Below are positions 21,771 through 33,110 of a stretch of 54,586 bases of DNA, one piece after another. The stretch is from Acrasis kona. Its lineage: Eukaryota; Heterolobosea; Eutetramitea; Acrasida; Acrasidae. The DNA lies in contig JAOPGA020000556.1 of NCBI GenBank assembly GCA_026419775.2, positions 1-54,586 of the forward strand, in the 5' to 3' direction. Below the pieces are notes generated by a model that had not been told where the DNA came from, made no database searches, and was given only the letters and a program-made list of their open reading frames with translations. Made by a program: the position numbers and the translations under genes. Every line of letters starts with the position of its first letter. The first letter of the stretch is position 1.

Positions 21771-22267
21771 ACTAGATTCTCGTTACAATTCTTATTTTTG
21801 CGGGAAGAATATCAAGGACAACCAAAAAATGAAACCACTATGAATATCCATCTACTACACACATTTTCAAACGAGTTGCTTTGATTTGTTCAAATAACTT
21901 GTTAACATGAGCGACATAAGGTAGAACTATTCGGATCACAGCCAAACCTATGCCGCAAGATGAAAAGAGGGGAAAGGTCATAAACGGGCGGTAATAAAGA
22001 GCTCAGGTCAATACCAAAAGAGCAACAGTACCGCCGTGTATAACAAAAAAAATTACAACAGAGATTCTACAATTTAAACAAGGCAAACAAGAACAACTGA
22101 TCAGAGAGATTTAGACAAAGTTTCTGAGGTCGGGCGCAGTATTAGGTAATAAATATATATTTTATTTTACAGGAAAATTGTAAAAAACCGGTCAGCCTCC
22201 ATAGAACAACTTCAGCATCATACCTTTAAATTCTAAAAAATAACTTAAGTCAAAGCCTAATAGGATT
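21771..22267. other. Intergenic promoter region between divergent genes
   Basis: No ORF of note. This is the shared upstream region of the unknown minus-strand gene and the kinase-RING gene. A+T-rich runs are present, including ATAAATATATATTTTATTTT near 22,150, but I see no clear TATA element at a typical distance. Confidence 0.4.
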
Positions 22268-24005
22268 ATGCAGTTAGAAGTAGAGAAAAAAGTACAAGAG
22301 AGTTTGGAAGGACAGACCATACAAGAACTTACTATGAGAATTGCTCCGCGACTTTCGCAGGAACAGAGAAAATATGAATGTCATTACCACAATCTCAAGT
22401 CTTATTTGGATTATTTAAACGTGTATTACAGTCAATGGTTGCATGTACGTTCTCAGATAAAAGATCAGTATCAAATAAGTAACAACGATACATATAGAAA
22501 TATCCAAGCAACATTATTACTTCAAAAAATTGCTTCGAATTCAATAAGACCTTCGGCAGAAATACTTAAAATAACTGAACAAGTTTGTAGTATTGTTGAG
22601 TACAAGAACAAGGCCATAGACGTGGAAAAGAAAATTGCTGATATTGAAAGCAAATTTAAATCTGAGACATCCATTGTTGGTCAAATGCGTAGTGCAAATG
22701 ATACTTTAATTAGTTTGTTGAAGAAATGCAACAATTTAGTAGATGAAATTTTCACTCTCGAAGATGATATTCAATGCCAACCAGATTTGGATGAACTACC
22801 TGGCAGGTTGGCTCAATTAAATTACTTTAAAAGAGAATTATTCTGATATTGTGTCAAACATAGTAATTTTAAAAAAACGTATTCAATTACAAATTTCGGA
22901 AAACTCAGACATACCTATGGAATTGGTTGTATTGCTGGAAAACAACTGTTTAAAAGAGATTCCGCAGTTAAATAAGATTGACGATAAACAAGTTTGTACT
23001 GGTTTATGGGTAGGTGAATATCAAGTTATAAAGGAACTAGATGTTGGAGCACAAGCTAGCATTTATCTCTGCAGTAAGAATGGTGCTCAGGTAGTACTAA
23101 AGGCGTATAAACTATTGAATTTGTCAGACACGGAGATTGGAATAAGAGAAACCAAAAGTATGCAGAGTGTAGCTCACAAGAACGTTATTGTCGTTATGGA
23201 TTACTTCTCAATTATTAGTGAAGAGCTAGGATCGTTATTCTGCATTGTTACACCCTATTATTCCGGCGGCAACTTGATGGGCATCATTCAAAAGGCGAAA
23301 CAAGATGAAGAAGTACTACCGACTGATTTGATTCTCAAATATGCCTATGATATTGCATGTGGTCTAGTTGCAATCCATTCAAAAGGCGTGATACATAGAG
23401 ACATTAAACCTCAGAACATTTTCATATCTCAGGATCATGAATTAATTATTGGTGATTTTGGCTCAGCTAAAACAAACTTGTCTGTGAACAGAAAAGGAAG
23501 TGTTGCTGGAGATGAATTTTACATGAGCGCTGAAGTCAAATCACAAAAACCTTATTCTTACCCTGCTGATATGTGGTCATTTGGGTGCGTTTTGTATAAT
23601 CTGTTAACTTTGAAGCATAAAAATATGAGCCATGAGTACAGTGAAGCGTTAATCGAAGAAAGACTAGTCGAATTCAAACGAGAAATTGAGCACAGCATGA
23701 TGAGGGATGATCCAGTGGCAAAAGAGTTGAGTATGTTGGTAATGGAAATGCTGGAGAGAAATCCCAACATCAGATTAACTGCAGAAGAGTTTATTTCTAA
23801 CCCTATGTTTGATCGCTTCAAGGTTCATATTGCAGATAATGTCCGTAATTGTGTAGTTTGTATGGTAGAATCAATTTCTCACGTTTGTGTACCTTGTGGA
23901 CACAAAGCAACCTGCGAAGGATGCTCAGATCAACTAATGGAAGTTGAAAGGTGTCCAATATGCCGAGCAGCAGTAGATTGCTTTATTAAAGTATACGATG
24001 TTTAA
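22268..24005 (+). CDS. Coiled-coil/protein kinase/RING finger fusion
   Basis: The first ORF (22,268-22,846) encodes a 192-residue coiled coil. The second, open from before 22,851, encodes a Ser/Thr kinase followed by a RING. The two frames meet at a run of A (about 22,825-22,845) with no splice sites, so one base is probably missing or extra and the gene is single. Kinase features are a relaxed glycine loop (DVGAQASIY), the VAIK-type Lys in VVLKAY, HRDIKPQN (about 23,393), DFGSAKT (about 23,456), and SAE instead of APE, followed by YPADMWSFGCVLYNLL. The C-terminal RING-HC (CVVC...CGHKATCEGC...CPIC, 23,850-23,965) predicts ubiquitin-ligase activity. Substrates are unknown. Confidence 0.8.
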
Positions 24006-24865
24006 ATTTTCATACTTTTTTATAAGATGGTTTTAGCGATCGTGGAGTAAATGTATTTTTTATTTTTTTCATCACTTTTACTACGCGATTGTTAACGAGT
24101 CGAGCATTCTTTCATTTTGGAGCTTGTCTCATCAATAGCAACAATCTTATAGAAACTATGTGATTTGGTATCAATCTTTAAGAATCACCAGTTCTATTGT
24201 TGCGGTAATCTGTCTCTTGGATCGCACTGACCTATGGTGTTTTAACCAGCGCGTAAGTGATTTACAATCTCCTATATCACCACGCGGTGATCTTTCAAAA
24301 ACAAAACCTCTTATGTAGGAATTTCTGAATTTTAATTGGTGACACATCCTGGATAGAAAAAACATTCGCGGCGAAACGATAACACATCACATACAATAAT
24401 GCAAACCAATAACGCACACAAGCAAAATCAATAATTTCGGATATAGAGGATGGAAGAATCAACAGCGAAAGAATGTACCGCAATATAACAGAGTGAAGAT
24501 CCACACTCACCCATCTGTATGGAAACAAATCCGAATTTAACCGAAGCCCATCGAGAAACAAATCTCATTGTATTGTTCGTGTGGATCTAATACTTTCATC
24601 AAAGCTTCAAAACAATAAACTCTTCTTTTTTTCATAAACACCAGCATGAATTTAAAATATGATGTCTTAAGATGCATATGAAAACTTGTAAACAATCGGA
24701 ACTTATCATAGATAACATTTAGAATCTCTTATCCAATAACAAGTTTGGTATCTATGAATACGGTTTCTACAGGATAACATCAAACATGTCATTGCCACTT
24801 TCCATCTTTAGGATGAAATGATAAAAAAGGAGTCACTGATTGACAATTCTATTTCACCGAACTGC
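24006..24865. other. Intergenic stretch with minus-strand coding-like fragments
   Basis: On the minus strand, fragments near 24,080-24,170 (text HSFYKIVAIDETSSKM) and 24,171-24,365 look weakly coding. A start-like ATG with a GTGAGT donor lies near 24,505-24,570. I could not join them into a model that closes in frame. They may be a small, fast-evolving gene such as a mitochondrial ribosomal protein, or relics. Confidence 0.3.
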
Positions 24866-24873
24866 TATAAAAG
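24866..24873 (+). promoter_or_regulatory. TATA-box candidate of the glucanase gene
   Basis: TATAAAAG lies 70 bases before the start codon at 24,936, leaving room for a leader of about 40 bases. Most other genes here show no such element, so this one may be strongly or inducibly expressed. Confidence 0.5.
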
Positions 24874-24935
24874 CAAGAGAAAAACTATTATTCTAACATA
24901 ACAAAATCAAAAAGTACTTGAGTGCCAATAGCAGG

Positions 24936-26868
24936 ATGAAAGCCATCAAATTTCTTCTTGTGTTGTCAGCCGTTATTGCACTCAGTACTTCCACACCATG
25001 TTGGACCTGCGCACCGGGATACCGTCACTGGGTAAGTAAACACATTGTTGGGTGTTGTTACTAATAAATATTAGTTTGACTTGGGCATGAATGAAGCACC
25101 AGGAGGGGACAGGTGTGCCTGCGTCGAAGTAAAAAATTCTCCTACCACTACTAGAGTACCTACACCTAATATACCAACTCATTGCTGGACATGTAGCCCA
25201 GGTTATTCCCACTGGTGGAAAATGGGAATGAACGCTGCACCACACGGAGACAACTGCGCATGCGTCAGAGATAACAATACCCCAGCCACCACCGGAGCCT
25301 CAACGACGACTAATAATCCAACCACCACAAGACCTCCAACGACCACACCAAGTGCCACCTATGATACTCGTGGATGCTGGACTTGCTCAGCAGGTTATAC
25401 TCATTGGTTCAATGCAGGTCACAGTTCGGCGCCGGGAGGAGATAGATGTGCCTGTGTTAGATCAGATTCGCCAACCACAACAACCACTAGATCCCCAACG
25501 ACGACTAATAATCCAACCACCACAAGACCTCCAACGACCACACCAAGTGCCACCTATGATACTCGTGGATGCTGGACTTGCTCAGCAGGTTATACTCATT
25601 GGTTCAATGCAGGTCACAGTTCGGCTCCAGGAGGAGATAGGTGTGCCTGTGTTAGAATTGGATCACCACCTTCCACTACTACCACTAGTCCACCAACTGT
25701 AACTACCAGGCCACCTAGTCCATCAACTACTACCACAACACCACCAGAGACTGGATGTTGGACATGTAGCCCAGGATACAAGCACTGGTGGGTTTTAGGT
25801 TTACCAAGGCCAAGTGATAGGTGCGCTTGCATTATTGATGAAGGTCAAAATCCAAGTCCTCCATCTCCAAATCCACCCAGTGGTGGAGACTGGGACAACA
25901 ATGGACCATACTCAAAATACACAGGAGCTATGAGAACATTCATAAACGCAATGACACCTGGTCGTGATGACACCGGTAGCATCAGCTTCAGTGCAGCAGT
26001 TGCTCCATACTCTCCATGGAATCCTCCCCCTGAAAAGCTCATCAACGATTTGTTGTCAATTTTAAGAAGCCAAACAAAATTCAAGACTCTCACCATGTAC
26101 TACATTGATCAATGGACCGTTCCTATTATTGCAAGGCACGGCTACCAATTGACTGGAATTGTTTCTCTAGTTGTAGGTGCAGACAACAGTGGAGTCATCA
26201 ATGCTGCCATCAACATGGCCAGAGCATATCCCGATACTCTTGTTGGAATTGCATGCGGAAACGAGTTGGCGCATCAAAGTGGTTTGAACTGGAATGTCGT
26301 AAGCACAATCACCACTTGCATCAGACAGTTAAAAGCAGCAGGAATTAGACAACCTGTCGGTGTGATGGATACATTCCACACATGGTGCAGTGAAGACGAA
26401 GCTGGTTGCAGGAACAGATGGTCTGCTGTGTCTGATCATGCAGAATGGATTGGAGTTAACATTTACCCATACTGGAACAATGTGTTCAGCGGAAATTGGC
26501 CATGCAACTATCATTCCGATGCTGCCCAACGCACAATGGAATTGCACAAAGTTATCATGAACTTATACAACGACAAACCTGTAGTTGTTACAGAGTGGGG
26601 ATGGCCTGGAGCACCTAACGGCCAAACCATTATCGGTCCACCAAACTACGTAACTGGTCAACAATGTTCAGTTTGCAACAATGGCAACCAAAAAGAGATG
26701 GTTCAAAACATGATTGATCTGAATAGAAGGCACCAACTTCCAAGCAATTGTTTCTCTGCCTTCAGAGAGGAATGGAAAGGACAAGGTGGAGGAGTTATGG
26801 GAATTGAGACACAGTGGGGAATTTGTAGTGGAAACTACCCCTACAACTGCATGGGTGTTCCAAACTAA
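24936..26868 (+). CDS. Secreted GH17-type beta-1,3-glucanase with five Cys/Trp modules
   Basis: Exon 1 (24,936-25,031) holds a signal peptide (FLLVLSAVIALSTSTP) and the start of module 1. A 43-base intron (TTACTAATA branch) leads to exon 2 (25,075-26,868). Five modules follow the pattern CWTCxxGYxHW...G...GDxCAC (module 5 reads SDRCAC), joined by Thr/Pro-rich, probably O-glycosylated linkers. The catalytic domain fits GH17: an acid/base Glu in GIACGNELAHQ, then GVNIYPYW, then the nucleophile Glu in VVVTEWGWPG. The expected role is cutting beta-1,3-glucan of fungal or algal walls, or remodelling the organism's own wall. The modules are probably substrate-binding (inference). Modules 3 and 4 are almost identical in DNA. 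Confidence 0.87.
25301..25656 (+). repeat. 161-base tandem duplication inside the glucanase gene
   Basis: Bases 25,301-25,461 recur at 25,496-25,656 with only three mismatches (two near 25,430, one near 25,445). Each copy carries a Thr/Pro linker plus one whole Cys/Trp module. The period is 195 bases (65 codons), so the duplication kept the frame. Confidence 0.9.
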
Positions 26869-27230
26869 TGGGATAATTGTAGACAACTTGTAAATACCGC
26901 ATGGTGCTATTCAATAAAAATCTTTGTTGACCAATACATATTTTATTTCATACGACATATTCTAAATGAAGAACAGTGCCACTAAAGACACAGTGTAAAC
27001 AACTTCTTCTTTGAGTACCATTGTGTAAAATCATATAATATTATAACAAAACAATGGTGTCAGAGAGTGTGTAGTGCTTCAGTTTATTATCAGAGACTCT
27101 AGTCTGTTGAGATTAAACAATGTCATCACGACTATTTGAAAAGATTTTTATGCTTGAAGCTCAGTTGACTATAACAATTAACAACATTATGGGACAGTAA
27201 TCATAAAGATAGTGAATGTTTATTATGATT
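26869..27230. other. Intergenic region between convergent genes
   Basis: It holds the glucanase 3' end, with AATAAA at about 26,913, and the downstream flank of URM1. No ORF of interest was found. A short TTCAGTTTATTATCAGAGACTC-like A+T-rich stretch has no visible function. Confidence 0.4.
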
Positions 27231-27591
27231 TTAACCACCGTGTAGTGTCGAAATAAATACAACGTTATCATTGGGTTCTACCTTATAATCGGCACCGTCA
27301 AGTAATTCCCAATCCACATCATTTACAAGGACGAGAATGCCCGGCCGTCTTATTATTTGTTAATAATAAAATGCAATTTTACATACACACTATCTCCAGA
27401 CATGAATAGCTCTGGTTTTTCTTTGAGGTGGTTCTGCTTCAAGTATGCGATTAAATCTTTGATGGTTGTCTTTTCGTCAACATCTACAGTTAGCCTTGTC
27501 GCTTTGTCAAACAACAATTCTAATCCTCCACTTCTCTAATTACTACATTGTGTGCAATTGGGACTAACCTGAATTCTACCTTCACTTTCAT
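27231..27591 (-). CDS. URM1: URM1 ubiquitin-related modifier
   Basis: URM1 is a sulfur carrier for 2-thiolation of tRNA wobble uridine and a protein modifier. Three exons (27,569-27,591, 27,387-27,533, 27,231-27,348), joined by introns of 35 and 38 bases, encode 95 residues. The first coding exon is only 23 bases. Recognition is strong: LELLFD near the start, [20 protein letters not shown] (around 46-65), NDVDWELL, and the C-terminal VFISTLHGG with the diglycine that is thiocarboxylated. The first intron must end at TTAGAG to keep frame. It is too split to appear as one long ORF. Confidence 0.93.
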
Positions 27592-27655
27592 TCTTTGCGT
27601 GGGTTGTTCTTTACAAAATAAACAAGAAGAGATGATTGAGGGTTATTGTTTACAT

Positions 27656-28873
27656 TTATTGTTCCTTAACAGTTTGCATCAAGCTTACTAACCATGCCGT
27701 ATCGCCTCCTTTAGTTATGAATGGGTGGCTTAACAGTTCGTCAGCGCTGGCTCTCTTTTGAGGACTTTTGGATAGACAGTTCTGAAGGAAATCCTTGAAC
27801 TCTTCGCTCCACTTTTCTGGTTCCCTTAATGTTGGTGGTGGTTGGGTAGCAATCAAGAATAACGCTCTCAATGGAGGAAGGTCAAGAAGAGGTGGCTCTC
27901 CGTCTGCAAGTTCCAAGGCCATAATTCCTAAACTCCACAGATCAACCTTCGTATCATACTCAACACCACGAATAACTTCAGGAGCCTATTACAGTTAGAT
28001 CACTCACATCAAGTCACTTACCATCCAGTATGGAGTACCTACAACACTCTTTCTTTTATCCTTGTTGTCCCCCAATTCTGCACAGAAACCAAAGTCAGCA
28101 AGTTTAATCTCTCCGCTCACACCAATAAGTATGTTGTCGGATTTAATGTCACGATGAATGCGTGCATTCTTGTGTAGATAACTTAAAGCCTGTAACACCT
28201 CGCGACAAATACTTGCAATCTCGCGTTCGGTAAGTTGGGTGGTTAGCAATAAATCTGTAAGCTTTCCTCCCTTGAGATATTCCATAACAATCCACAGATC
28301 TTGACCTCTACTGAAACTTCCAATGTATTTCACAATGTTGTCATGGTTACAAGAATACATTACACTAATCTCATTTTCAATAGCATCAAGTTTTGTGTCT
28401 GCTTTGAGTTGGATGATTTTGATGGCACATACATCACCAGTCTTCCTATGGATTCCCTTATATACGGTGCCGCTGCTTCCCTCGTCCAATCGCATCAAGT
28501 CTGCTGTTGCGCCAAACAATTCGACGGGGTCGGTTGGATCTAGGAGCTGAGCCAATTTTCTGCTTGTAGGACCACCAGCTTGTTTGACTTCTTGTGAACG
28601 ATCTGCACCTCCCTGATATGTGGTCAAAACTTGTATTAGATCTTGTCCGTGCTGACCCACTTCGTCTTTTGTTATATTGTTTGACTTTAGCAAGACCTCC
28701 CATTCGGCAGGAAGCCCACTAAAACCAGTGCTTGTGGACATATCTACTGTTACATGAACTCCCTTTTCAAAATTGTCAGGGCTGGAGATTTCTATATCCT
28801 CTCCCTCAATAGAGTATTGTATTACTTCGTCATCCTTCTTCTTCTTTTTGAACAGTTGCGATAGTTTATTCAT
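27656..28873 (-). CDS. PAK/STE20-type Ser/Thr kinase with CRIB domain
   Basis: Two exons (28,022-28,873 and 27,656-27,985, 36-base intron inside the APE motif) give 393 residues. A Lys-rich start (NKLSQLFKKKKKDD) may bind membrane lipids. The CRIB motif ISSPDNFEKGVHVTVD (about 29-44) predicts binding of GTP-loaded Rac/Cdc42. The kinase domain fills the C-terminal two thirds: AIKII Lys, HRDIKSDN, DFGFCAEL, and GTPYWM-APEVIRG across the splice. It is short for a PAK, because the linker between CRIB and kinase is brief. The glycine loop reads DEGSSGTVY, with the first Gly changed to Glu. It probably acts in actin control downstream of Rho-family GTPases. Confidence 0.92.
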
Positions 28874-29076
28874 GGTGAAGTGGTTAGAAGATACAGTCTA
28901 TCCGTTATAAAAACCAAATTGTAAATAGATTGATGTATGACACCTATCACATCACCTTTTTTACATTGCGCATATTTTTTGGTAAAAAGAGCCAGTCCCA
29001 GTTTTTCTATTGCCAACTTCGTACCGAACTTCGTTGTTTCAAACATATCTAATATATGCATTACATCTTTTTTCAT
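28870..29076 (-). CDS. Possible short upstream ORF before the PAK-like kinase
   Basis: A 68-codon ORF (MKKDVMHILDMFETTKFG) ends in TGA that overlaps the kinase start as ATGA. It has no known domain. It could be a translated upstream ORF controlling kinase production, part of an alternative first exon (a GTGTCA donor-like site lies inside), or chance. Composition is not distinctive. Confidence 0.2.
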   Translation of the reverse strand: MKKDVMHILDMFETTKFGTKLAIEKLGLALFTKKYAQCKKGDVIGVIHQSIYNLVFITDRLYLLTTSP

Positions 29077-29170
29077 AATTCACCTTTATTTTGTCACAGC
29101 AGACTTTATATTACAATTTCATAAACCATCAACACAGGTCAAACCCGAATCCATGAATAAAAAACAACAT

Positions 29171-30719
29171 TTAATAAGCAATTTTTCCCTTTAGAATCAC
29201 CTCAGTAGCCGTTCCCTTTTGTGCAATTCTCCTTCCCTCTAGATACATCATGCTTTCTTCATAAGTCTCCGGTATTATTGTTTGCTGAGTGGGCACCATG
29301 AATGCAAATTGGAAAACGTTTGTAGTGTCCGTCTTTCCAATGCTTGGAGATACAACTTCTACTTCAACACGGATCTGAACTGTGTTTGTTGCTGTGTACA
29401 CAACTCTACTGGCAAAGTTGACCACTGATCCAATTTCGACTGGCTTCAAAAATGAGTTGTCATCCAAGCTGATGAAAGTTGGTCTGTGTTTGCTGTAAGT
29501 ATAGGCTGTGACCCATGCAAGTTCATAAGCTTGTCTAATTAAATAACCACCTAACAAGGTTAAAAGAATTGTTGAGATGTATGCGTACCAAATATTTTGT
29601 TATGAATGTTTCTTTGTTGAGGATGCATGATTTTTGTATTGGTTAGCAAGGTGCTTGACATGTACCTGAAACGTCCTGATAGTCCAACAGAGTCGCGTCC
29701 GTCGTCCAAAAGCATGTCGTTTATTTGACCTCTTTTTATTTTTTGAACTTTCAAGTGCATGTCGTGTATCAACAATCTTTCTTGTTCGTTTGGAGGCTAT
29801 CATTGTTAGTCAAAATAATGCTCAAAATACATACAATCTTATAAAGGGACGTCTCAGACGTTTGTTTCCTTCTTCTCTGACTTTCTTCACCAAGCTCAAG
29901 TAAATGCTTATCGGCTCCTGTGGCTGGTTCTAGTCTGTTGATCTCTGCTGACTTGTTGGTATTTTTGTCACGAGCGACCATAACAAAGTAAGCAACCATA
30001 ACTGGCTCCCAAACTTCTCCCTTCTTTGTTGTAACATTGATACGTACTTCCATGGAGGATCTTCCAACCCATGACACCCAACCTTCAAATCTAAGGTCAA
30101 AGAATGGTATAATGGGTTGTTGCAATTCTATCCGATCAACAGAGGCTGTTACAATAGTAATGGGACGAGAAGATTTAAATCCATCGGCATGTTTGTATGC
30201 CTAAAGTAGGAATTTCAAAAATGAAGAAATTAAATACTTACAACTTCACCAGCAAAAGAGTCCAAATCCTCAAGGATTCTTCCTATTCTAGTACCTATTA
30301 GTTGAATATTGTCTTCTTTCTTTTAGTGTTACCATTGTTTTGAGTCAAGTAAATTTCACGAAGTTTTTCATCTGTACTGAAAGCAAAGTCAAGAGTAATT
30401 AAGGAATCCCTAGGGTGTTTTGTGACAAGTTTGAATTCTTCTCCAGCAACCTCAGTGCTTTTGAGTATTGATTGGGTGTAATACTTTCTCTCAAATCTTT
30501 TCTTGTTCAAAAAGTATTCTGAAAAAAGTAAAGATGGTTGCTGTACGTTGTTATACCTTCGTTAGAGTGGTCTGTATTGAAGCTGAAGATTTTTAATTCC
30601 TCCCTTGGTGTATGTTCGTTGGTTTGGTTTGTCGAATAGGGTAATGTATTTGTTTTGGAGATAATATTTACACCCTTTATAGTTTGACGGACAGTCCTGG
30701 CATTCACCAACCTCAGCAT
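29171..30719 (-). CDS. ACOT9: ACOT9-like mitochondrial acyl-CoA thioesterase
   Basis: Six exons (30,557-30,719; 30,333-30,518; 30,242-30,294; 29,835-30,200; 29,589-29,796; 29,171-29,550), with introns of 38-41 bases, encode 451 residues in frame, matching the animal enzyme. An N-terminal basic presequence (MLRLVNARTVRQTIKG) predicts mitochondria. Two hot-dog domains follow: the first contains RIGRILEDLDSFAGEVAYKH and SSMEVRINV, the second HPQQRNIHNKIFGGYLIRQA and ELAWVTAY. It hydrolyses acyl-CoA to free acid and CoA. Its start codon is only 41 bases from that of TMF1 on the other strand. Confidence 0.92.
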
Positions 30720-30760
30720 ATTTGTAATAGTTTGTAACTTCAACGTCTCTTGTTAGCAAA
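30720..30760. promoter_or_regulatory. 41-base divergent interval between ACOT9 and TMF1 starts
   Basis: Only 41 bases separate the two start codons on opposite strands. Promoter and both leaders must therefore overlap, or each transcript starts inside the neighbouring coding region. No TATA-like box is visible. Confidence 0.6.
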
Positions 30761-32929
30761 ATGTCGATGTTTGGGTCTTGGATAAAGCAAATAGAGTCCA
30801 CGATAGACCAGGCACTTGATATAAATGATGCCCCGAAGAAGAATGATGTTGAAGTAGAAAAAAAAAAAGAGTTGGAAGAGCAGAAGAAAATAAAGCAAGA
30901 GGAAGAAGAGCGAAAGCGGAAGATTGAAGAACAAAAGAAGGAACTACAAAAGCAAGTACAACTAAATGAAGATGCGAAAAAAGCAGCGGTAGAATTAATA
31001 ACAACCATCAAACAACCTATCGTCGAAGTTAACAAGGAGGACTTGGAGTCAATCAACACTCAAGTTTCTGAAATGTCTGTAACCGTGGAGGATGCCGACT
31101 ACATTCGGGTTGATTTCACACCCATCAGGACAAGCGACGCAGAGAAAACAACAGAGCACCCAATGATTGAGTTATTCAGGAAGAAACTAATGTTGGAAAT
31201 GCAAAACAAAGTAGAAAGAGAGAACATTATTGATCAACTAAACAACACCGTGAAAACTCTCACACAAAATAATACCACATTGACTTCGTAAGGTTTCATT
31301 GTTGCAATCAACTCACAACATGTAGTTCTTTAAGCGATGCAAAATTGGAAACAATCGGACAAAAAGAGCTGTTAGAGCAACTAAGAGAGGAATTTAGAGT
31401 CAAGCTTCTCAAAGAAGAACGAAGAATAATTGAACTGCAAGAAGTAACATTAACCCGAAAACATTTCTTCTTACATTTTTTTTCAGAAAGCAGCCTCCGC
31501 AGAGCAAAATGAACAACTTGCAAAGCAAGTCACGGCAGAAGGAGAAAAGCTATCAATCAAAGTCGGTCAACTAGAAGTTTCAGTCCGCAAGTTCAAAAAA
31601 CAAGCAGCGGATGCCGAAGATTCAAAAAAACAGTTGCAATCAAGGATTGACGCCTTGACTGCTACTGAGACCAAAAACAAACAAGACATCACCACGCTCA
31701 AATCACAGTTACAAGAACAAACGGACAATGTGAAAAAATTAGAGTCGAGTAATTCAAGTTTCGGAGAAGTTTCCAGAGTCAAGACCGAATTAGAATCAAA
31801 GCTGAACGAAGCCAACAAATTACTAGAACAATCAAAGTTGGACGCCATCGACCAAGTCAACCAAACAATCAAACAAATGCAAATCAAGATGGACGACCAA
31901 ACTCAAAAACACGAACATGCCATGACCCAATACCGGTTCGAAATGGACAAGTTGAGGGATACATTAAGCTACTACACTGGAACAGAAGAAAAAAAACATC
32001 AATCCCTACGAAAAGAAATTGACCAATTACTAAAAAGATGCGTAGAGGCCGAAAGCAAGAGCGAAGAAATGGTCGACATTATACCGGACAGCACGAGACC
32101 TTTAATCGAACAAATTCTATCCCTAGAAAGCACGTCTCAAGCCAAACAAGAAAATTACAACAGAATGCAAAGGACATTAGAAAACAAGATCAAGATCGCA
32201 GAGAATAAATGTAAAATGTTGGAGAGAGATGTGAACAAGGCCAACCAAACCATTCAAACCCTACAGGCGAGCGAAACAGAAAAACAACAACAAATCAACG
32301 CTTTACTTTTCAACGTGGAATCAGCTCAAGAAGAAGTGGAAAAGACCAAAAAAACATTCACAATGGATAAACAATTACATGATGATTTGAATCGGATCAA
32401 TCAAGAATTGAGCGCAAGATCAGAACAATTAAGCACAGAGTTGAATTTATATAAAACACAAGTAGAAGAATATAACATCACTATGGGTCAACAACAAGAA
32501 CAACAACAACAACCAACCGACAAGAACGAACAAGAACAAGAAACCATCACTACCAGTCAAAACGATGAAGAAGAGTCAAACACCAATACATTATCAGTCG
32601 AACAAACCATTCGCTCTCAGAGCAGTCAAATCAAGAGTTTACTAGAAAGAGTGGATTCGCTTGAAAGTGCACGTGCAACGTTGAATCAAGATATTTATAG
32701 CTTGAGCGATGAAAAGAAGAGAGTGGAGGGTGAATTGGAAAAACTTGTTTTGATTGAATCGGAGTTTACGAAATTACAAAATGTTCATAACCATGCATTG
32801 GATCTTTTAGGAGAAAAGGAAGAAAAGATTTTGGAAATGGAACAGGACATGTCATATGTAAAGTCTACATTTAGAAATCAAATTTTGGAATTATTGACAG
32901 AGATGGAAACTTTGAAGAGCAAAGCTTGA
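30761..32929 (+). CDS. TMF1: TMF1-type golgin (TATA element modulatory factor)
   Basis: TMF1 is a Rab6-binding Golgi tether that captures vesicles. Three exons (30,761-31,287, 31,326-31,443, 31,487-32,929; introns of 38 and 43 bases) encode 695 residues. The N-terminus MSMFGSWIKQIESTIDQALD is the amphipathic vesicle-capture motif of TMF-type golgins. The middle is almost continuous coiled coil with a Gln-rich break near 32,490-32,560. The C-terminal TMF domain is recognisable from LESARATLNQDIYSLSDE through LLGEKEEKILEMEQDMSYVK to the end. It is shorter than the human protein, mainly in the low-complexity region. Confidence 0.88.
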
Positions 32930-33110
32930 TGAGAGCGAACGCATTTGTGTGCGTGTTCAAGATGATCAAGTATCAAGATTGTGTTGATTTTGTAGAGGGA
33001 AATCATTGTAATAAACTATTTATGATTATTTCTAGTTGTTTTGACTGCAGCATTATCAAAATTTTTGGAAATAACACAAAAGAATGACATTTACAGGTAT
33101 AAACAATGAA

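Noticed and set aside
22841-22852. In-frame TGA as stop readthrough or selenocysteine
   Set aside because: The two coding parts are in different frames, so a frame slip explains it better.
25352-25702. Second long ORF inside the glucanase repeats
   Set aside because: It exists only because the duplicated DNA is open in another frame; the main frame carries signal peptide, modules and catalytic domain.
30500-31060. Long minus-strand Phe/Ser-rich ORFs opposite the TMF1 start
   Set aside because: They are complements of Lys/Glu-rich coiled-coil codons of TMF1.
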